64,000 nucleotides of DNA from Theristus sp. LFF4_11. Lineage: Eukaryota; Nematoda; Chromadorea; Monhysterida; Xyalidae. The notes beneath the pieces were generated by a model, which made no database searches, was not told the DNA's origin, and worked only from the letters and a program-made list of their open reading frames with translations. The translations under genes were made by a program, and so were the position numbers. How positions within the stretch are numbered: position 1 is the first letter of the stretch; every line of letters begins with the position of its first letter. The stretch is taken from positions 1 to 64,000 of the forward strand of contig JASANC010004978.1 of the NCBI GenBank assembly GCA_030248135.1, given 5' to 3'. Of the stretch, positions 32,622 through 45,990 are shown piece by piece.

Positions 32622-35600
32622 TCACCGCCACTTGTTCGGCGACGAATCTGCGGTGGAGCCGGGATACGACTTCCGGCTGTTCTGCTGCAACGGCGGGGGC
32701 CTGGAATGCGCGGACGGTCGTGGCGGGCCGAACGGCGGCGGTGACGTCATCGTGGGCGGGCAGCCAACCATGCCGCCTGCGTTGGCGTATGACGGCGCGT
32801 GGTGCAACGTCGGCACGGCACTCAGGAATGGATACGCCATTGGCATGCCTGCTGCAGTCAACAAAGGCACCTATTAGATGTATCCTTCATCAAGTTTTTT
32901 TGTGTGAATTTACTTCGCACGCAAGAAAATCTCCGCTTACCGTTCCAAAATATCGGCGGTGACGGCGTTGGCAGTGGCGCCGCTGTGGTGGAGCACGTTG
33001 CCTGGTGCTTGGCCATGTTGCTGTTGCTGGTGCGCTGCGGATGATGACGACTCGGTGTGTTGGTGCTGCGTTGCTGTTGCTGCTGTTGTTGCTGCTGACT
33101 GGCGGTTGCGAGTGCTTGCGCAGCAATGTGCTGTGCCGCGGCAAACTGGTTGTAGTACAGCGCCATCATTTCCGGTGAAACATTCGGTCCGGCAAGTGAC
33201 GTCATCGGCTGATGTGCGCCTTGATTGGTGCTGGATGAGGACGATGATGACGGCGACGAATTGGTGCTGGCGCTGCTTGACGGCTTCGTTGATGTGTGAT
33301 GACCGGTCCAGTTGTGGCTGGACGCTGCAAATATGTTGAGGTTTGGATTGTATCCGTTGTGTGTGTGAACCATTGGAACTTGAAACCTGACATCACTTGA
33401 AAACTTATTGCATCCTGAGATTTCTGAAAACTTTCGGCTCCGTCTGCAACAAACGCCCAGCTGAATTGCACCAACCATGACTTTGTGTAGCGGGCGATGA
33501 CTTCCGGTGTTGTTGCTGTGGCTGGTGACCGGCCACGTTGCTCTTTGCTCGGTGTGAACTGGACGATGACGCAGAAACAGCGGACGTTGGCGGAAGCGTC
33601 GGTGGACGGAAACCGCTGGTGCTGGCGCGACGTTGCTGCTGGACAGCCGTTGATGGCTGACTGGAAGCTGCCGATTGCGGGGACATCATCAACTCAGGCA
33701 TTCGTGGTGAGACGGCGTAGTTGGTGGGTGTGTTGCTGCTGGTGGATGGCAACGTTGGTGAGTGCCTGCTCATTGGTGTGTTCGTACTGCCGCCGGCCAA
33801 TGACAAACTTGGCGGCGACGATGTCGTGTTCGCCAGTGCGCCCGGAATCGAGGTGGTGGACGTGCACCGGATCTTCTTCAGTGGAGGCATCGGTGGCAAC
33901 TGTTGCTGCTGTGGAGGTGCTGCAGTGGAGCTGGCGAAGTGTTGATTACTCGATCCGAGACCAGAGGTTTCGGCCTTCAGTGGCTGCGTGACGACAGTGA
34001 CACTGGACGATCGTTTGTTGTTGTTTTGAGTCGTTGCACTTGTGCTTGATGACGATGCCACTGTGGTCTTTGGCTGCAGCGATGCCGCGGTCAACAGCGG
34101 CGGCGGAAGTGGCACAGGTGCACTGGCTGTTGTTGGCGAAGTTGCAATAGCTGTCGTTGGCGGGGCTGTTGATTGATGGCTAGTCCCGTTGCCGTTGTTG
34201 TCAGCAGTAGTGGCGCTGTTCGACGACCCCGCTGGCTTTCGGCTGGCGACACGCTCCGCGAGCGACAGCACTGGTGTCTGCTGATTGGCAGTTGATGTGC
34301 TCGCAGGTGCGCTGAATGCCATTGAGTACGCCTGCGCCACTGCCTCGACCGTGTCCTTGATGGAGCAGGACGAGTTAGCCAGTGATTGCTGCTGCTGCTG
34401 ATGATGATGATGATGACTGACGTTGTTGCTGCTGCTGCTCACGGACGCTGGTCGTGCGCTCGGCTGATGTTTCACTGTGGCACCACCAGCGGATGGCGAC
34501 TGATGTGCCGTCTCGACGGCAGCGTCCGACGCAGCGGTGGACGGCGGTCGATTCGCCAGCTGATGCAGCTTTGCACGTTTGCACGGCGACAACGGCTTGC
34601 GCTTCTTCCTCGGCGGCTCTTGCTCCGGTGTCGTCGCCACCGGCGGAGTTGAAGTGTCCGACTGTGACAGCGCTGTGACGGGCGTGGCACTTGGCGGCTT
34701 TACGTCAACTGGCGATGACGATTCGAGTTTTGGCGTCACCGCCGGTGTTGCACTTCGTTCACCGGTCTCGGGCGCTTTTGTCGCGTCCGCCAGCGGCAGC
34801 ACCTCGGTCGTTGTGTTGGCGGTTTTCGACGAGCGACGCCGCGTCCTGCCACTTTTCGCTTTTGCCATCGGCGTGCACACTGGCGGGTCACCGGAGGCCT
34901 CCGCCTCAGTGGTGGCCGTTGGCTCGTCACTCAGACTGGGCGCTGCATCAAACTTGTCCAAATTTGGCATCTCCTCTCGCTCGAGCGTTGGCATTTGCTC
35001 GTCTTCGTTCACCGTCGACTGGAAGATGCTGAAGTACAGCTGCATCGGCTTGTCCTGGAAACGCGGAAAACTTTCATGAAAAAAGAGCTTGCATACAGTA
35101 TAACTTGAAATGATGATGTAACGTGACGCTAAATACTGTGTTTGCCGAAATACAGAATTCAAACTCGACGAACCCTCCGCCAGCTGTAAATGTACGCGAT
35201 ATCCATCAGCGAATAGTCGTCCTCGAGAACTTCTTCACCGTGTCGCATTTCGATCTGCATATACATTTGTATTTTTTGCTTTTTTTGTATCGTATCGCAT
35301 CGGATTGTATTGGACCACTTTGGAAAAAGCGAAATAACTGCGACACTGACCACAAAATTTGCTGGCAGTTCAAGTTTCGAGTGCAAAAGTTTCTTCAGAT
35401 GCGAGACGCACACTGCGGCCGCGCATCGAAAATAACGCCGAAACGCCACCTTGTCGAACTGCAATCAACACTGATCGTGCATTTTGCATTTTAAATGTAA
35501 ATGCCTTTTAAAGTTTTATTTGCACGCACTTTTTGCACTGAAGTGTTTTCTTTTCGCATGGTTTTCAAATTCGAACAACCTCTCAGACACACAGTCGCAC

Positions 35601-38600
35601 AATGTCTCCATACGCTCACATAAACGCACCTGTTGCTCTTTCGCCAGCTGTCCGTCGTTTGTGGCGTCGTTGGCCGGTGCTGCCGAGCGTTTCGGAGACG
35701 TCACACTGATGGTCAGTGCCGCGTTCTGGCTGTTGTTCGTCGTGCGACGCGACGATTTGCGAATGGTGATCTGGGTTTCGCTGGAGCGATTCGGTGTACC
35801 GGGTGCGCTCTTGTGCGGAGTGGTGCAGCCAGCGGCGGTGGTGGCTGCTGCTGTTGACCCGCCAGTGCTCTGCACCGACGACTGCTCCTTTTGCGGCGTC
35901 TTCGCTTGCAGGCGTTCGGCGCGCAGCGACTGACGCACTTGCTCGTGTAGTCTGCACGGAATTAATTGACTGTTGTGGTGTTTGTACATTTATGGTGACT
36001 TGCATTAGACTATTAGTATGTTAGACCATTGTCTGCGTGCTCGGGGGATCGAGCCCCGCCGAGGGGTATATAGGAACTTAATGACAGAGAAAACTCGATG
36101 GACGCCCTACTCAACGGCGTTCTGTACGTTTTTCTGGGTTAGCGTTGGCTAAAAACATCGCCTGAAATCCTCAACATCCACGATGGAACGTTTTCCGTGT
36201 TTGTTCTGCTGAGTGCGACTCACTTTCGCTCGTACACCGGTGGCAAGTACTGTATGCAGAGTGAGACGGTGTCCTCTGGTGTGCAAATGAACGCGGCCAA
36301 CTCGACCAGGTGCCGATCGAACATCCGCTGACGCAACGCCCCTTTGTCGTTGGCGATGTTCTTCGGTGACGCTGAACGGAGACAAACCAACGAAACGCTC
36401 AACACTTTGTTCAGTGACCACTGGTATTCCTGATCTTTTCAAAACCAAAATCGCAAAAAAACCAACCGAATGGACCACGCAGCTGGCATTGTTTCTGGCA
36501 TTGACTGCGGTAGTACTCGCGGCGTCGGTCGAGTTCTTCTGAAATGAGAAAGACCAGAACATCGTTCAGCTGTCAACTATTATTAATTTTTTAAACTGTC
36601 AACTAATATTAATTTTTACAACTAGCATCAATCGTAATGTGGCAATTCAAAGTCACCTGAGTGACTCGGCCCTATTTAGGGAACTCGGATCACTTTGCCA
36701 ATTTTGAATTCCCGCATCACACAAGAAACTGTTTACATATCTATGTGGGCATCTTGGGACTAAAATAAGAGCTCATGACTGATAGAAATGTGCAGACGAA
36801 TCCCTTCCAGTCGGAGTGAGACTGAACATGCACTGGCAGGTCAATATTTAAAATCGAAAAAACGTTGACATTTCAAGGTGACGCGTTTAGATTAATGCGT
36901 TTCCAGGAAAAAGCTTAAAACATTGTACATGTAGCCACTGATCCGGCGTGTGTATGTAGTTCAACTATCTGCATTCTATCCAATTAGCATCTTTTAATTC
37001 TCCATTTTATCCAAAGTGACATACTGTTGCCACGCAAAGACAAAGATACAGCTAACAACAAAATACCCTTCAAAATTTTTGTGATAACCATCCCTTCGAA
37101 AACATAACGTACTTTTCATAAAGCCATTAAACAGACTTTAATGAAGCATAACAGACGTACAACGTATGCAGTGATGGATCTCCGGACGGCCTTTGGGTCT
37201 GGTTCGCAGCGATTGCAGCAAGCATACTTTAGCATACATCAGCTTTAGTTGTAAACGTTTCAAGCTAACAGGAAGCACGCTTATGGGGGTGATTTATGCG
37301 CTGCACGCTTCTTCTGGTAATCGCATATTACAACATTAACACAGACAGTTAATTTATGCGACACATTTTAATGAATGCTGCACCTATGTACCGTAGGACG
37401 TATCGGAGAGAACAATGGGTCCTGTGAATGACACACAAAGAGAGAAGGAGGCAACATTCAGGCTAGGCCCCCGGTTGCCTTTGGTTCACTTTTGTTGATC
37501 ACCCGAATTACCGTATCCGCTGCATGGAGCGGGGGGAAACCAATGCACTCACACGCTGTGCCCCATTCCTTTGGTATCCAATTATTATGCAGGGTCTTTT
37601 GTACAAAAAAGAGGCAAAATCATCAAGAACATTTGACATCTAGGTTGAAGAAGCATATTAAGAATTGTGCGATCGAAATGATAACGGTCATGACAGTGAT
37701 TCTCGATGCGATTTTAAAGACTGGCGAACTCTGTTCTACAGTAACCAAAAATCATACCGTAGCTCAGGAACAAAAATTATATTTTGCATGTTTTTATTTT
37801 CAGCGACATCTACGATATGGGAGCCAGAGCAGTTCTCCCCTTATCACCAAGAATGTTGAAATCACACAGAAGCCGCATGAGCTGTGTGCCACCAACATTG
37901 CCACCGTGTAATCGATGAGTGTGCAATGTGCATGACACGCTGAGCGAGCCACCCAAGGTCGTACATTGATCGGTGTTGCTGTGATTATTAGGTTTTTCGA
38001 GTTTTTCGTGGTGACCAAGTGCAGCTTAAGGGCGATGTTGTCCAAGTCGCTAAGTAAAAAGTCCTTGGAGAATATTGCCAAAAGAAGGGTTGGGTTGCTT
38101 TGAGAAACAGCTGTTGTTGCTCTCATTTTTTTAACTTTTTTTAAACTTGAAGAAAATTTACCGTGAGGCAACGCCCAGCAAAGCAGTAGATAGAAGAAGC
38201 AGACTGGGATTGATGAGTTTTCAATCAGACAGTATAGATCGCTGCGGCTACTGCAGACACATTCATGTTGCTGTTGTATTTTTTTCAGCAAAAACACACT
38301 CTCCCACACCACACACATTTTTTTCGCCCTTCTTTTGTACAATTTCACATCTTGATAGCGCGATATTTGATTCATAATTTTTTCGACACACAGATGCTGC
38401 ATAGAGCTGAGCATAACACGCACGTCTGTCCAACGTAAAATATGTATTTAGATGAAATATTTTGATAATAATTCCGAGTGGATTTGGTTCGGTGTTAATG
38501 AGCTATTGGAGTGGTACACTAAATTCAGCCACACAATCATAAAAGCTGATTAGCAATACAGATGCTTTTAATTGACAAGACTGAAAACTGACAGCACTGA

Positions 38601-39966
38601 TGCATGCACATGCGTGTTGCCATATGTACAGGGTTTTTCATTAAAAATGTCAAAGAAACTTTTCGTATCCTATTTTACCATTAAATTATTCGTTTATGCT
38701 GAAATTTTAACCAATAATAGAGAAGTCCTTGCCATCAAAATTTTTAGCTAAAATGAAGCATTCTAGTAACTAAAACGCGCGAACGAGTGATTTCAAGAAA
38801 TTTACGTGTGTGTGCAGAATAAACTGTTCTTCAGCGTTTTTTTTTATAAAATTGCATGTACCATGCGATGGAATCATATTTACTGATTTGTTGTTGTTAT
38901 TTTCCTTAGGTGCGACTGTAGTTTTTTAAATTCATCAAATTGATCGCAACTGATAGCGCAACAGAAAATTCGCATGGTTTTGAACTACCGAACAGCGGCG
39001 CTTTTGGTGTGCATGCATTTTTACGTTGGATTTTTTGGTTTTGGGTACATTTCAAATGCATGGAGAAGTGAAATGGAACATGACAACATTGAGCTACCTG
39101 AATTAGATCTGGTTAATGACAACAATGTTTATGAAACTTGAATCTCTAACAAAATTGCAAAACTTTATGAAATTTGAACTCCGGAATTAAATTAAATTAA
39201 ATTAAACTATTAAAATTAATTATCTAAATTAAATGTGTGTTAGCGGTTTTGGCTGAAATTGTAACACAATGCATGGCAAGGACTCTATTATTGGCAAAAA
39301 TTTCATCGTGAAAGAATGATGTCGTCGTAAAATACATGTACAATAGGAAACGTTTTTTGACGTTTTTTAACCACTCCGTACACGATGCAATAAAAAACTC
39401 AAACAAAATGCACAAATGAAAAATGGAAAAAAATAAAAATAATTAAGAAATAAGAATTGACAAACCCCTGTAGAGGCCGGGCACAAGCTTGTAAATGATG
39501 TCCTGGAGACTGTAGTCTGCTCGCAAATATCTGTCGATCTGTGCCATGACCACTTCTGATTCGCACACGGGACATTTGCCTCTGCCATCTTCGTGGCTCG
39601 ACGTTGGCAGGTAGCGCAAAATGCACGAACGACAAACTGAAAAGTTGTGACAAAAAACTGTGTACGCAAAAAAAATCAACTTCAATTGGTTTGGGGAGAA
39701 TACTGCACCCATGCCAGTGAAACTTTCCACTCCATACCGAACAATTTGGGCCAGAAAAACTACGTTCTCATAGGTTCAACTTTTTAAGTAAACCAATATG
39801 CACGAAAAAAAAACAAAAAAGAACCAAATTTCTCTTCTAGAGATACAGAAAAGCGAAACATACAAGAATGTAGGCAGTCAGTCAGCGTGGTTGCGTCGAT
39901 CATGTAGCCGCTGCAGAGCTGGCAAATCAAGTGTTCATTCAAGTCGTTCAGTTTTGGGCGCTTCAT
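32622..39966 (-). CDS. Polycomb group RING finger protein (Psc/BMI1-like)
   Basis: Ten exons read leftward (39966-39864, 39636-39466, 36538-36467, 36371-36224, 35951-35630, 35458-35351, 35254-35174, 35054-33476, 33378-32941, 32851-32622) total 3252 bases, 1083 residues in frame. Residues 1-95 are a C3HC4 RING of PCGF type ([50 protein letters not shown]). A helix [10 protein letters not shown], then [14 protein letters not shown], and a Ser/Thr linker follow. The RAWUL domain comes next ([38 protein letters not shown]), which binds PHC or BCOR. The last about 740 residues are a Ser/Thr/Pro/Gln/Ala-rich disordered tail, as in fly Psc and Su(z)2. PCGF proteins pair with RING1 to ubiquitylate H2A. 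The [10 protein letters not shown] sequence favours a BMI1/MEL18/Psc type. Intron 2 is 2.9 kb. Confidence 0.92.
36018..36176 (+). mobile_element. tRNA-derived SINE, family C copy 2
   Basis: Left end truncated (starts in TTAGACCATTGTCTGCGTGC); the B box GGGATCGAGCCCCGCCGAGG, the body GACAGAGAAAACTCGATGG and ACGGCGTTCTGTACG, and the tail GCTAAAAACATCGCCTGAAA are clear. It lies in intron 4 of the PCGF gene, opposite to transcription. Confidence 0.8.
36638..36775 (-). repeat. Interspersed repeat family F, copy 2
   Basis: Reverse orientation relative to copies 1 and 3: GGCAATTCAAAGTCACCTGA...CTCGGCCC..., then CACTTTGCCAATTTTGAATT and ATATCTATGTGGGCATCTTG. It lies in intron 2 of the PCGF gene. Confidence 0.65.
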
Positions 39967-41519
39967 GTTTTTCAGAATTGCTCAGCAGTCCATATTGTCA
40001 ATTTGATAAACAATCCCAGGCATATAACGACGAAGTAGTTGAAATATTGTCGAAATTTCCAGCGAAATTTTATTCTGAAACATATGGGTGAGATTCCAAC
40101 AACACGTCAAAATGTACGAAAACGCAAGTTGACCTAAAATAATGTTCTTAATTGAATAAGAAAACGTTATGAAAAAAATGGAATTTATTGGTTGGTGAAT
40201 CATTTTGTTATTCAGATTCAGATTCAGATTCAGATTCTTTATTTCAACGCACAACAAAGTTACAACAGAGCAAAATTAAAATTCCGCAGCGACAGACGAA
40301 ACATCAGAGCAATTTGGTTCCAAATGAATGATGAATGCATAGTACGCACTGTGATTGTAGAAAAATGGAAAAGAAAAATTAAAAATTTAAACACAACAGA
40401 ACGTTAGTGGATTGAATTGAATCAACTGGAACAGCCAAGCATCCCAAGCAGAGCGGCGCATGTATTTTTACATTTTACTCAGGATGCCAGTTTTTTTTTT
40501 GGGTGGCAAAAGCATTTCTGCAATATTTTTAACACTGCGGTGTTTTTTCGGAATCAGATTTTTGGTTGTTTTTGGGTAGGGCTTGGTGGTGCATGTTTAT
40601 CTACGCATTCCTTCTTTATTCTTCAGACTCTAAAGTAGTCGGACTGAAAAATTTTTGTGTGTTTCTTTTCTAGTAATAGTCGGACTAGAAAATAGCGGAC
40701 TAGAAAATTTGGGCCATTCCTGATTGGCTGGTGCGTGACCCTGATCAGGTTCAATCACCGGCCATTCAAATTGCATTTTCCTTTTTTTAATTTTTTCGAT
40801 TTTTTGGTATTTGTGTTGATAATTGCTTGGATTTTTAGTGGAGAAAACTTGTTTGTGATTTAGGAGGTGCAAAAAACAAAAAAATTAAGGCGAATTTACT
40901 TTTTTCACAAAAAGAAAGACGACGACGGCGACGAATGTAAATTGAAAATTGACTCTGAAACCTGCTTTTCCCATTTTTAATTGAAACAAATTGTCTGTAA
41001 ACCGTTTAAAGATGCGGAAAAACTTAAAGCACCTGTTTCCAAAAAAACACAAGTTCATTTTTCGAAAAAGAACGACGGTGACGGAAACGAAGACAACAAT
41101 AAAACTCTATTGTGTCTGATTTTTAACTGAAAATTGTGATTCTGATGATTATTTGATAGGGAAAATTTAAAAGCAGTTGGTTTTCAAACGATTATTCATC
41201 TTTGATTGTGTCGAGAGCGCATCACCGTCGCCGTCGTTCTTTTTTGAAAAAAAACTCTTACCTTAACATTTGTTTTTTTCATATTTCTGCATTTTTGTAA
41301 ACAATTGCAAACAAGTTTTGTCCATTGAAAATTCAAACATTCATCCACACAATCACTCAAAAATCGAAAAATCAAAATTTACTTTGTTCATGTCTGTGTC
41401 AAAAGGGTTTATCTTGGGTTTACATAGGATAGATTACTCAAGCTTACGATCAAGAAGCTGCTGGCGGACAACGGCTGCACGCGACCAAGTTCATTGCAAA
41501 ATGGTTTTTTTTATTTGAA

Positions 41520-41822
41520 GCACGCCCCTCCATCGATTCCGGAAACCCGAAGGTACCAAACTTCGATGGGTTTGGGGAACGGACGACTGGCCACGTGAGG
41601 GGACAGCCTCTAAGCTCCGCTCTGCCCTGGGGGCACCAGTGATCTCAGCCGATTTCGGTTTCGGTGTCCTGCGGCCTCTATATCCCCGAAGAGCAGAGAA
41701 TCCGAAAATTTTTGTTGAAAACGAGCTGCACTGGCGGCAGTTTGTCATCCTCCGTGGAGGATCGAACCCGCCACCTGGATTGAATGCGAGCGTGCTAACT
41801 ACCGAGCCTCGGAGGCCTTGTT
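41520..41822 (-). mobile_element. tRNA-derived SINE, family D copy 2
   Basis: On the minus strand the head reads AGGCCTCCGAGGCTCGGTAG...TTAGCACGC (A box) and GGCGGGTTCGATCCTCC (B box), a good tRNA-like 5' unit of about 70 bases. The body is about 200 bases. The tail on the plus strand is TTCCGGAAACCCGAAGGTAC, nearly identical to that of the copy at 19552. Confidence 0.8.
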
Positions 41823-42650
41823 TTTTTTTACTTTCTCCTCTCACTTCATTGGGGGAGGGGGCGGCGGCGGCGGGGGAGGCTCAGCGTACGATAAATGTTT
41901 TTTTGAACCATTACGAAACATACCAAACTTGGCAGTAGAAGAATTAAACTGGTACCCGGAGAACTGGTACCCGGAGAACTGGTAGCCTCTGATTTGCGTG
42001 TGAGGATAATTGGTCAACGGAGAAATACCCACCTCCAAAGGTTGGGATAATTGTGGATAAAAAACTGTTAAAAAACTTTATTTGTCATTCAGCAAAAAGT
42101 CATTTTGGTGTTTTAATTTTGCAAAGGCCGAGCTAAAATCACATGGCTTCGGATAAAAATAGCATATCAATTACAAGATTGTTGACAATATTTTTCTCGA
42201 ACTAATTACCAGCCAAACCCTATAAAATTTGGAAGTGGATGTCTGAAAACCTGTGGTTTTGTTGGTTTGTACTTATCTAGATATTTATGTTTGACATTCA
42301 TAGTTTGCAGTCGTTTTGTGTCAGCGTTCATCAGGCGCTTGGCAATGCCCGTTGCTTCAATAGCTTGTCTGGGCGCGCTATGATGACTCAAAATTGAAAC
42401 AGCACTTCCCGGAGACGTCACTCAACGTACATTGTATGTATCAACGCTATTTCAGTCATTGCGCGACGCGCCGTGTGGGTGACTTGCACAAGTTCAATAA
42501 AAAACAATTGCTGCACACCGACAACGACACAAAATTGTGTGAGTGCGACAGAAATTCACAATTCACGTTCAAAAATGGAGGCAACATCAACGGCCAATGC
42601 TTGTTTTTGCTGCGGTGTCTCCAGAAGTCTTTGGTTTCTTGTTAGTAGTA

Positions 42651-42868
42651 TTATTATTTTTTATTTTGGTCCAGATACTCAATGCGTGCATAGATAGATA
42701 GGTAAACAGTTTCATGCAAGACGCGGGAATTCAAAATTGGCTAAGGGATCCGAGTGCCCTAAATAGGGCCGGGTCACTTCGGCTGTTTTGAATTGCCGCG
42801 TAAAAATTGAAACTGGTTTCTTTTCTATGCCTGCAAACGTATTCAGTCTCATAACCTAAAAAATGATA
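42651..42868 (+). repeat. Interspersed repeat family F, copy 3
   Basis: The longest copy: ATTTTGGTCCAGATACTCAA, GTGCATAGATAGATAGG, GACGCGGGAATTCAAAATTG, CCTAAATAGGGCCGGGTCAC, TTTTGAATTGCCGCG and the end CTCATAACCTAAAAAATG. The central CCTAAATAGGG is the turn of an imperfect palindrome. Confidence 0.72.
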
Positions 42869-44269
42869 ATAGTACAAAAAATCAAGCCCGTGGTTTCTGA
42901 CTGTTTCAATGCAGTACTCAACGTGCTGCATTTGAGCCTGAGCGCTTGTGAGCTGTACTTTTTGCAACAGAAAACTTCGTGTACTAAAAATGATATTATT
43001 TTTCAACGGTCAATTTACGATTGTTAAGGTTTGGTTCTGGTTCTCAGCCTAAACCTACAGAAAAAAATATAATAAGTAAAGTAAGATCATAATGTTAGAT
43101 AAAAAACTTAGAACGGCCCACTTCATGCAAGATATGTGGATTGACTAACAAAGTTTGGTCCTGTCCGTTCAAAAAGGACAGTGACGAGGACAGAAAAAGA
43201 ACATTGGCGTCTTGTACAACGTTGAGTTGAAATTGCGCAGCGTTTTTTTACACTACAGCAAGAATGGAAGTCATTGTAAAAGCGTGTGCAATGTGAATGA
43301 ATACCAGGAAGTGTTGTTGTTTTTCATAGAAATCAAATTCAACGAGCATGAGCAAGCAAAAATCCAGGCATGAATGCACAACACTCGTGGATTGCAGGCA
43401 AAGTGAACACGCACATACACGCGTGCGCGCGCAAATAAACAACACAGAAATAATAACAACAACGGCGAACTGCTGCAGATGCTCAGTGCGGTGGTAAATA
43501 AATAAATAAATGCATTTTTCGCAAATAGGACAACGCGCCAAGGGGGCGGGCACGCGCACAGCGTATTGTGTTCTCAGCCGGAACACAATCGAGCCAATGA
43601 TCCTATCGCTGTTGGAATCGCCAAACAAATGAGTGTGTGCAGTCCGGTGCAGTGTTTCCTTTCGAGGTTTTTGCCGCAGCCGCAGGCCTCAGGAGACGAA
43701 TTAGAGCCGCGGCATCTTGCCAGAGGGCGGAGACACAACGTGATGTTTGAACGGGCGCGCACTGATTGGTCGGTATGGAGGCAGCGGGCAACATCCACTT
43801 AATGGGCCGTTAAGAGTGCACACAGCCGAGCGCAGCAATTGCGACTCTACTTGAGTCGACGTGTGTTTTCGGCGGCAAAAATTCTCACATAGCGCTAGGC
43901 GGTTATGTTTTTGACAGAAACCGATGGTTTTGTTCATGTCAAAGGATGTGGGCATTCAACACACAGCGTGTCAAGATGGAGACACGCGTAAAATTACGCC
44001 ATCAATTTCTTCGGGAGGTTTGTAGCGTATGTTGTGTCGTGTTTGAGTGTGCCTGGATTCGGTAAATGTGAGAGTGAAAACTCTAAACAGCGCTGGAAAC
44101 TTAGAAATTTGAATGAGATAAAGGTATAAAATCGACGGTTGAATAATTTCACTTTGAGGTGTTTGGCAATAATGAACGAAGATGAAGAGAGCTGGGGCTC
44201 GTTTGCAAGAAAATGGGTGCAGCAGACTGACAAGTATAGTACTACTACCTGATTGCCTTGCAATCAGCA

Positions 44270-45990
44270 AACCGAGCACAACACACACACACACACACAC
44301 ATGCACAATGGCTGCAGAGAGAAATGTGAACGGTTTGTTCACAGTATGCTGGCAGAGCAAACAGCGCAGCGGCGGCGACGTATAATCGCACAAACAGGGC
44401 CCGCAACAACAACGCGCTCGTGGTATGGTGGTTTTTTTCGGCCGCAGTAACAAAACAAGCGGCGCTTGTCAGCAGAAAATAATTCTGCCTATGGTAGGGC
44501 TGCCTGTTGTGAGTGTGTGACTGTGTGCGAGTGTGTGTGCACGATTGGATGCGTGTGGAGAAAACTACAGAAGACTTATAGTATCAAGCGACTGAGAGCA
44601 ACGAGCCGACGAACGCATTGCGAAAGAGCGTGCATACATGGATGAACGGGGCAACCTGTGCAGTGTGTGTGCGCACATATGGACTGCGACCATACCATAC
44701 TGGCGTGTGAGTTATGTGTGTGCAGAAACAACAACAACAACAACAACAACACACACACACACAGATAACACGAGAGAAACGCATTTTTATAGGCGCCTAC
44801 AACACGCGCGCAGACGAGAAAACTGCTCGCGCTGTATATAATGCTGCGTTAATGTATTGTGTACACGCGCATTATGCTGCCGCGGGAGAGAGAGAGACAC
44901 GACGAAAATCGCTGCGTTCTCGCATTTGGCGCTGTAACGCTAGAAAGAGACGGCCAGCCAACGAGAGAGTACACACCACTCTGAGACACAACACACACGT
45001 AACATTGTGTGTGTGTGTGTTGGTGTGCGCAACGGCTGGCCTTAGTCTGTGTACATTGTGATTCTGTCTCTCTGATGCACACACACACACGCACATAACA
45101 CGACTAAGCGTAGCGCACTGGGGCGAAATATCGATGAAAGCACACACACAGCGTGTAACAACAACAACACAGCCAAAACACTGGTTACGATGGCCTGACG
45201 GAGAAGCAGTGCAAAATGGTCGGCATTGCCAGAGTGTTCTGTAGTATGTTGGTGCTGGGTAAACGTGTGTGTGTGCTGCTGCTGTACATGCACGTTCGAG
45301 AGAAACAGCGCACTGAAATTGCATCTCGCTCTCTACACACAGCGAGCGGGTGGGTGTATGGTAAAAATTTGCATCGTATACTCGATTGCACGGAGAAAGG
45401 GGCACACACGCACACACTCGACATCAGTCTGGGTGACTGTGGCCGCACACAATTTCAGTGAACAGGCGGCCTGGCCTCATACGCGTTATGCGATGGATGT
45501 GAAACGCACAAGGACACACGTGGTCGCCACACAGGCGTGCGCGGCGTTTACGGACAGAATGAATGTGAGCACTAACACACACAGCACTGACACTGCAGCA
45601 GCACTAGCAGCGTGCGTCTGTGTGTGTGCCCGTTGTTGTTGTTCGCTGTGTATGTGTGTGTGACATCTGCTGATTGGTCACACACACGACCAATCATTAC
45701 GGTCGACCAATGACTATGTGTGCGTGCGCGCTCGCTGATGATTGGCGTGTAAGTGTTGCACGACTCCGCCCATTCGTGTTTGTGCGCGCGTGACACAGCG
45801 AGTGCACATAGACACAACAAAACAGACGCCTGAGCGAGCCCCGATAGCAGCAGTATACTACTCAACCAACGATAGCGCAGCGCATTACTGAAGAATGCTA
45901 TTTTTTCGCGAGAATTTTTGTGCGATTCGTGCACAGTGCTGTTGTTGTTGTTGTTGGCCGGGTTGTTGTGTGTGTGACGAGCGATAATAA
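44270..45990. repeat. CA/GT- and CAA-rich low-complexity zone
   Basis: Dense simple sequence: (CA)n at 44280-44300, (CAA)n then (CA)n at about 44728-44762, GT runs at about 45006-45020, CA runs at 45078-45092, and CAA runs near 45160 and 45945. Many CpG-containing ACGCG and CGTGTG words occur. The many open frames here on both strands are simple-sequence artefacts. Confidence 0.75.

Noticed and set aside
32632..32877. 81-residue plus-strand frame over the PCGF last exon
   Set aside because: The minus-strand frame joins the preceding PCGF exon in correct phase and continues its Pro-rich tail; the plus-strand frame is antisense.
41750..41822. Possible tRNA gene on the minus strand
   Set aside because: A and B boxes are good, but the acceptor stem does not close and the unit continues into a 300-base element whose tail recurs at 19552, so it is a SINE head.
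44573..45934. Many Cys/His/Thr-rich open frames on both strands
   Set aside because: They are translations of CA/GT and CAA simple repeats.
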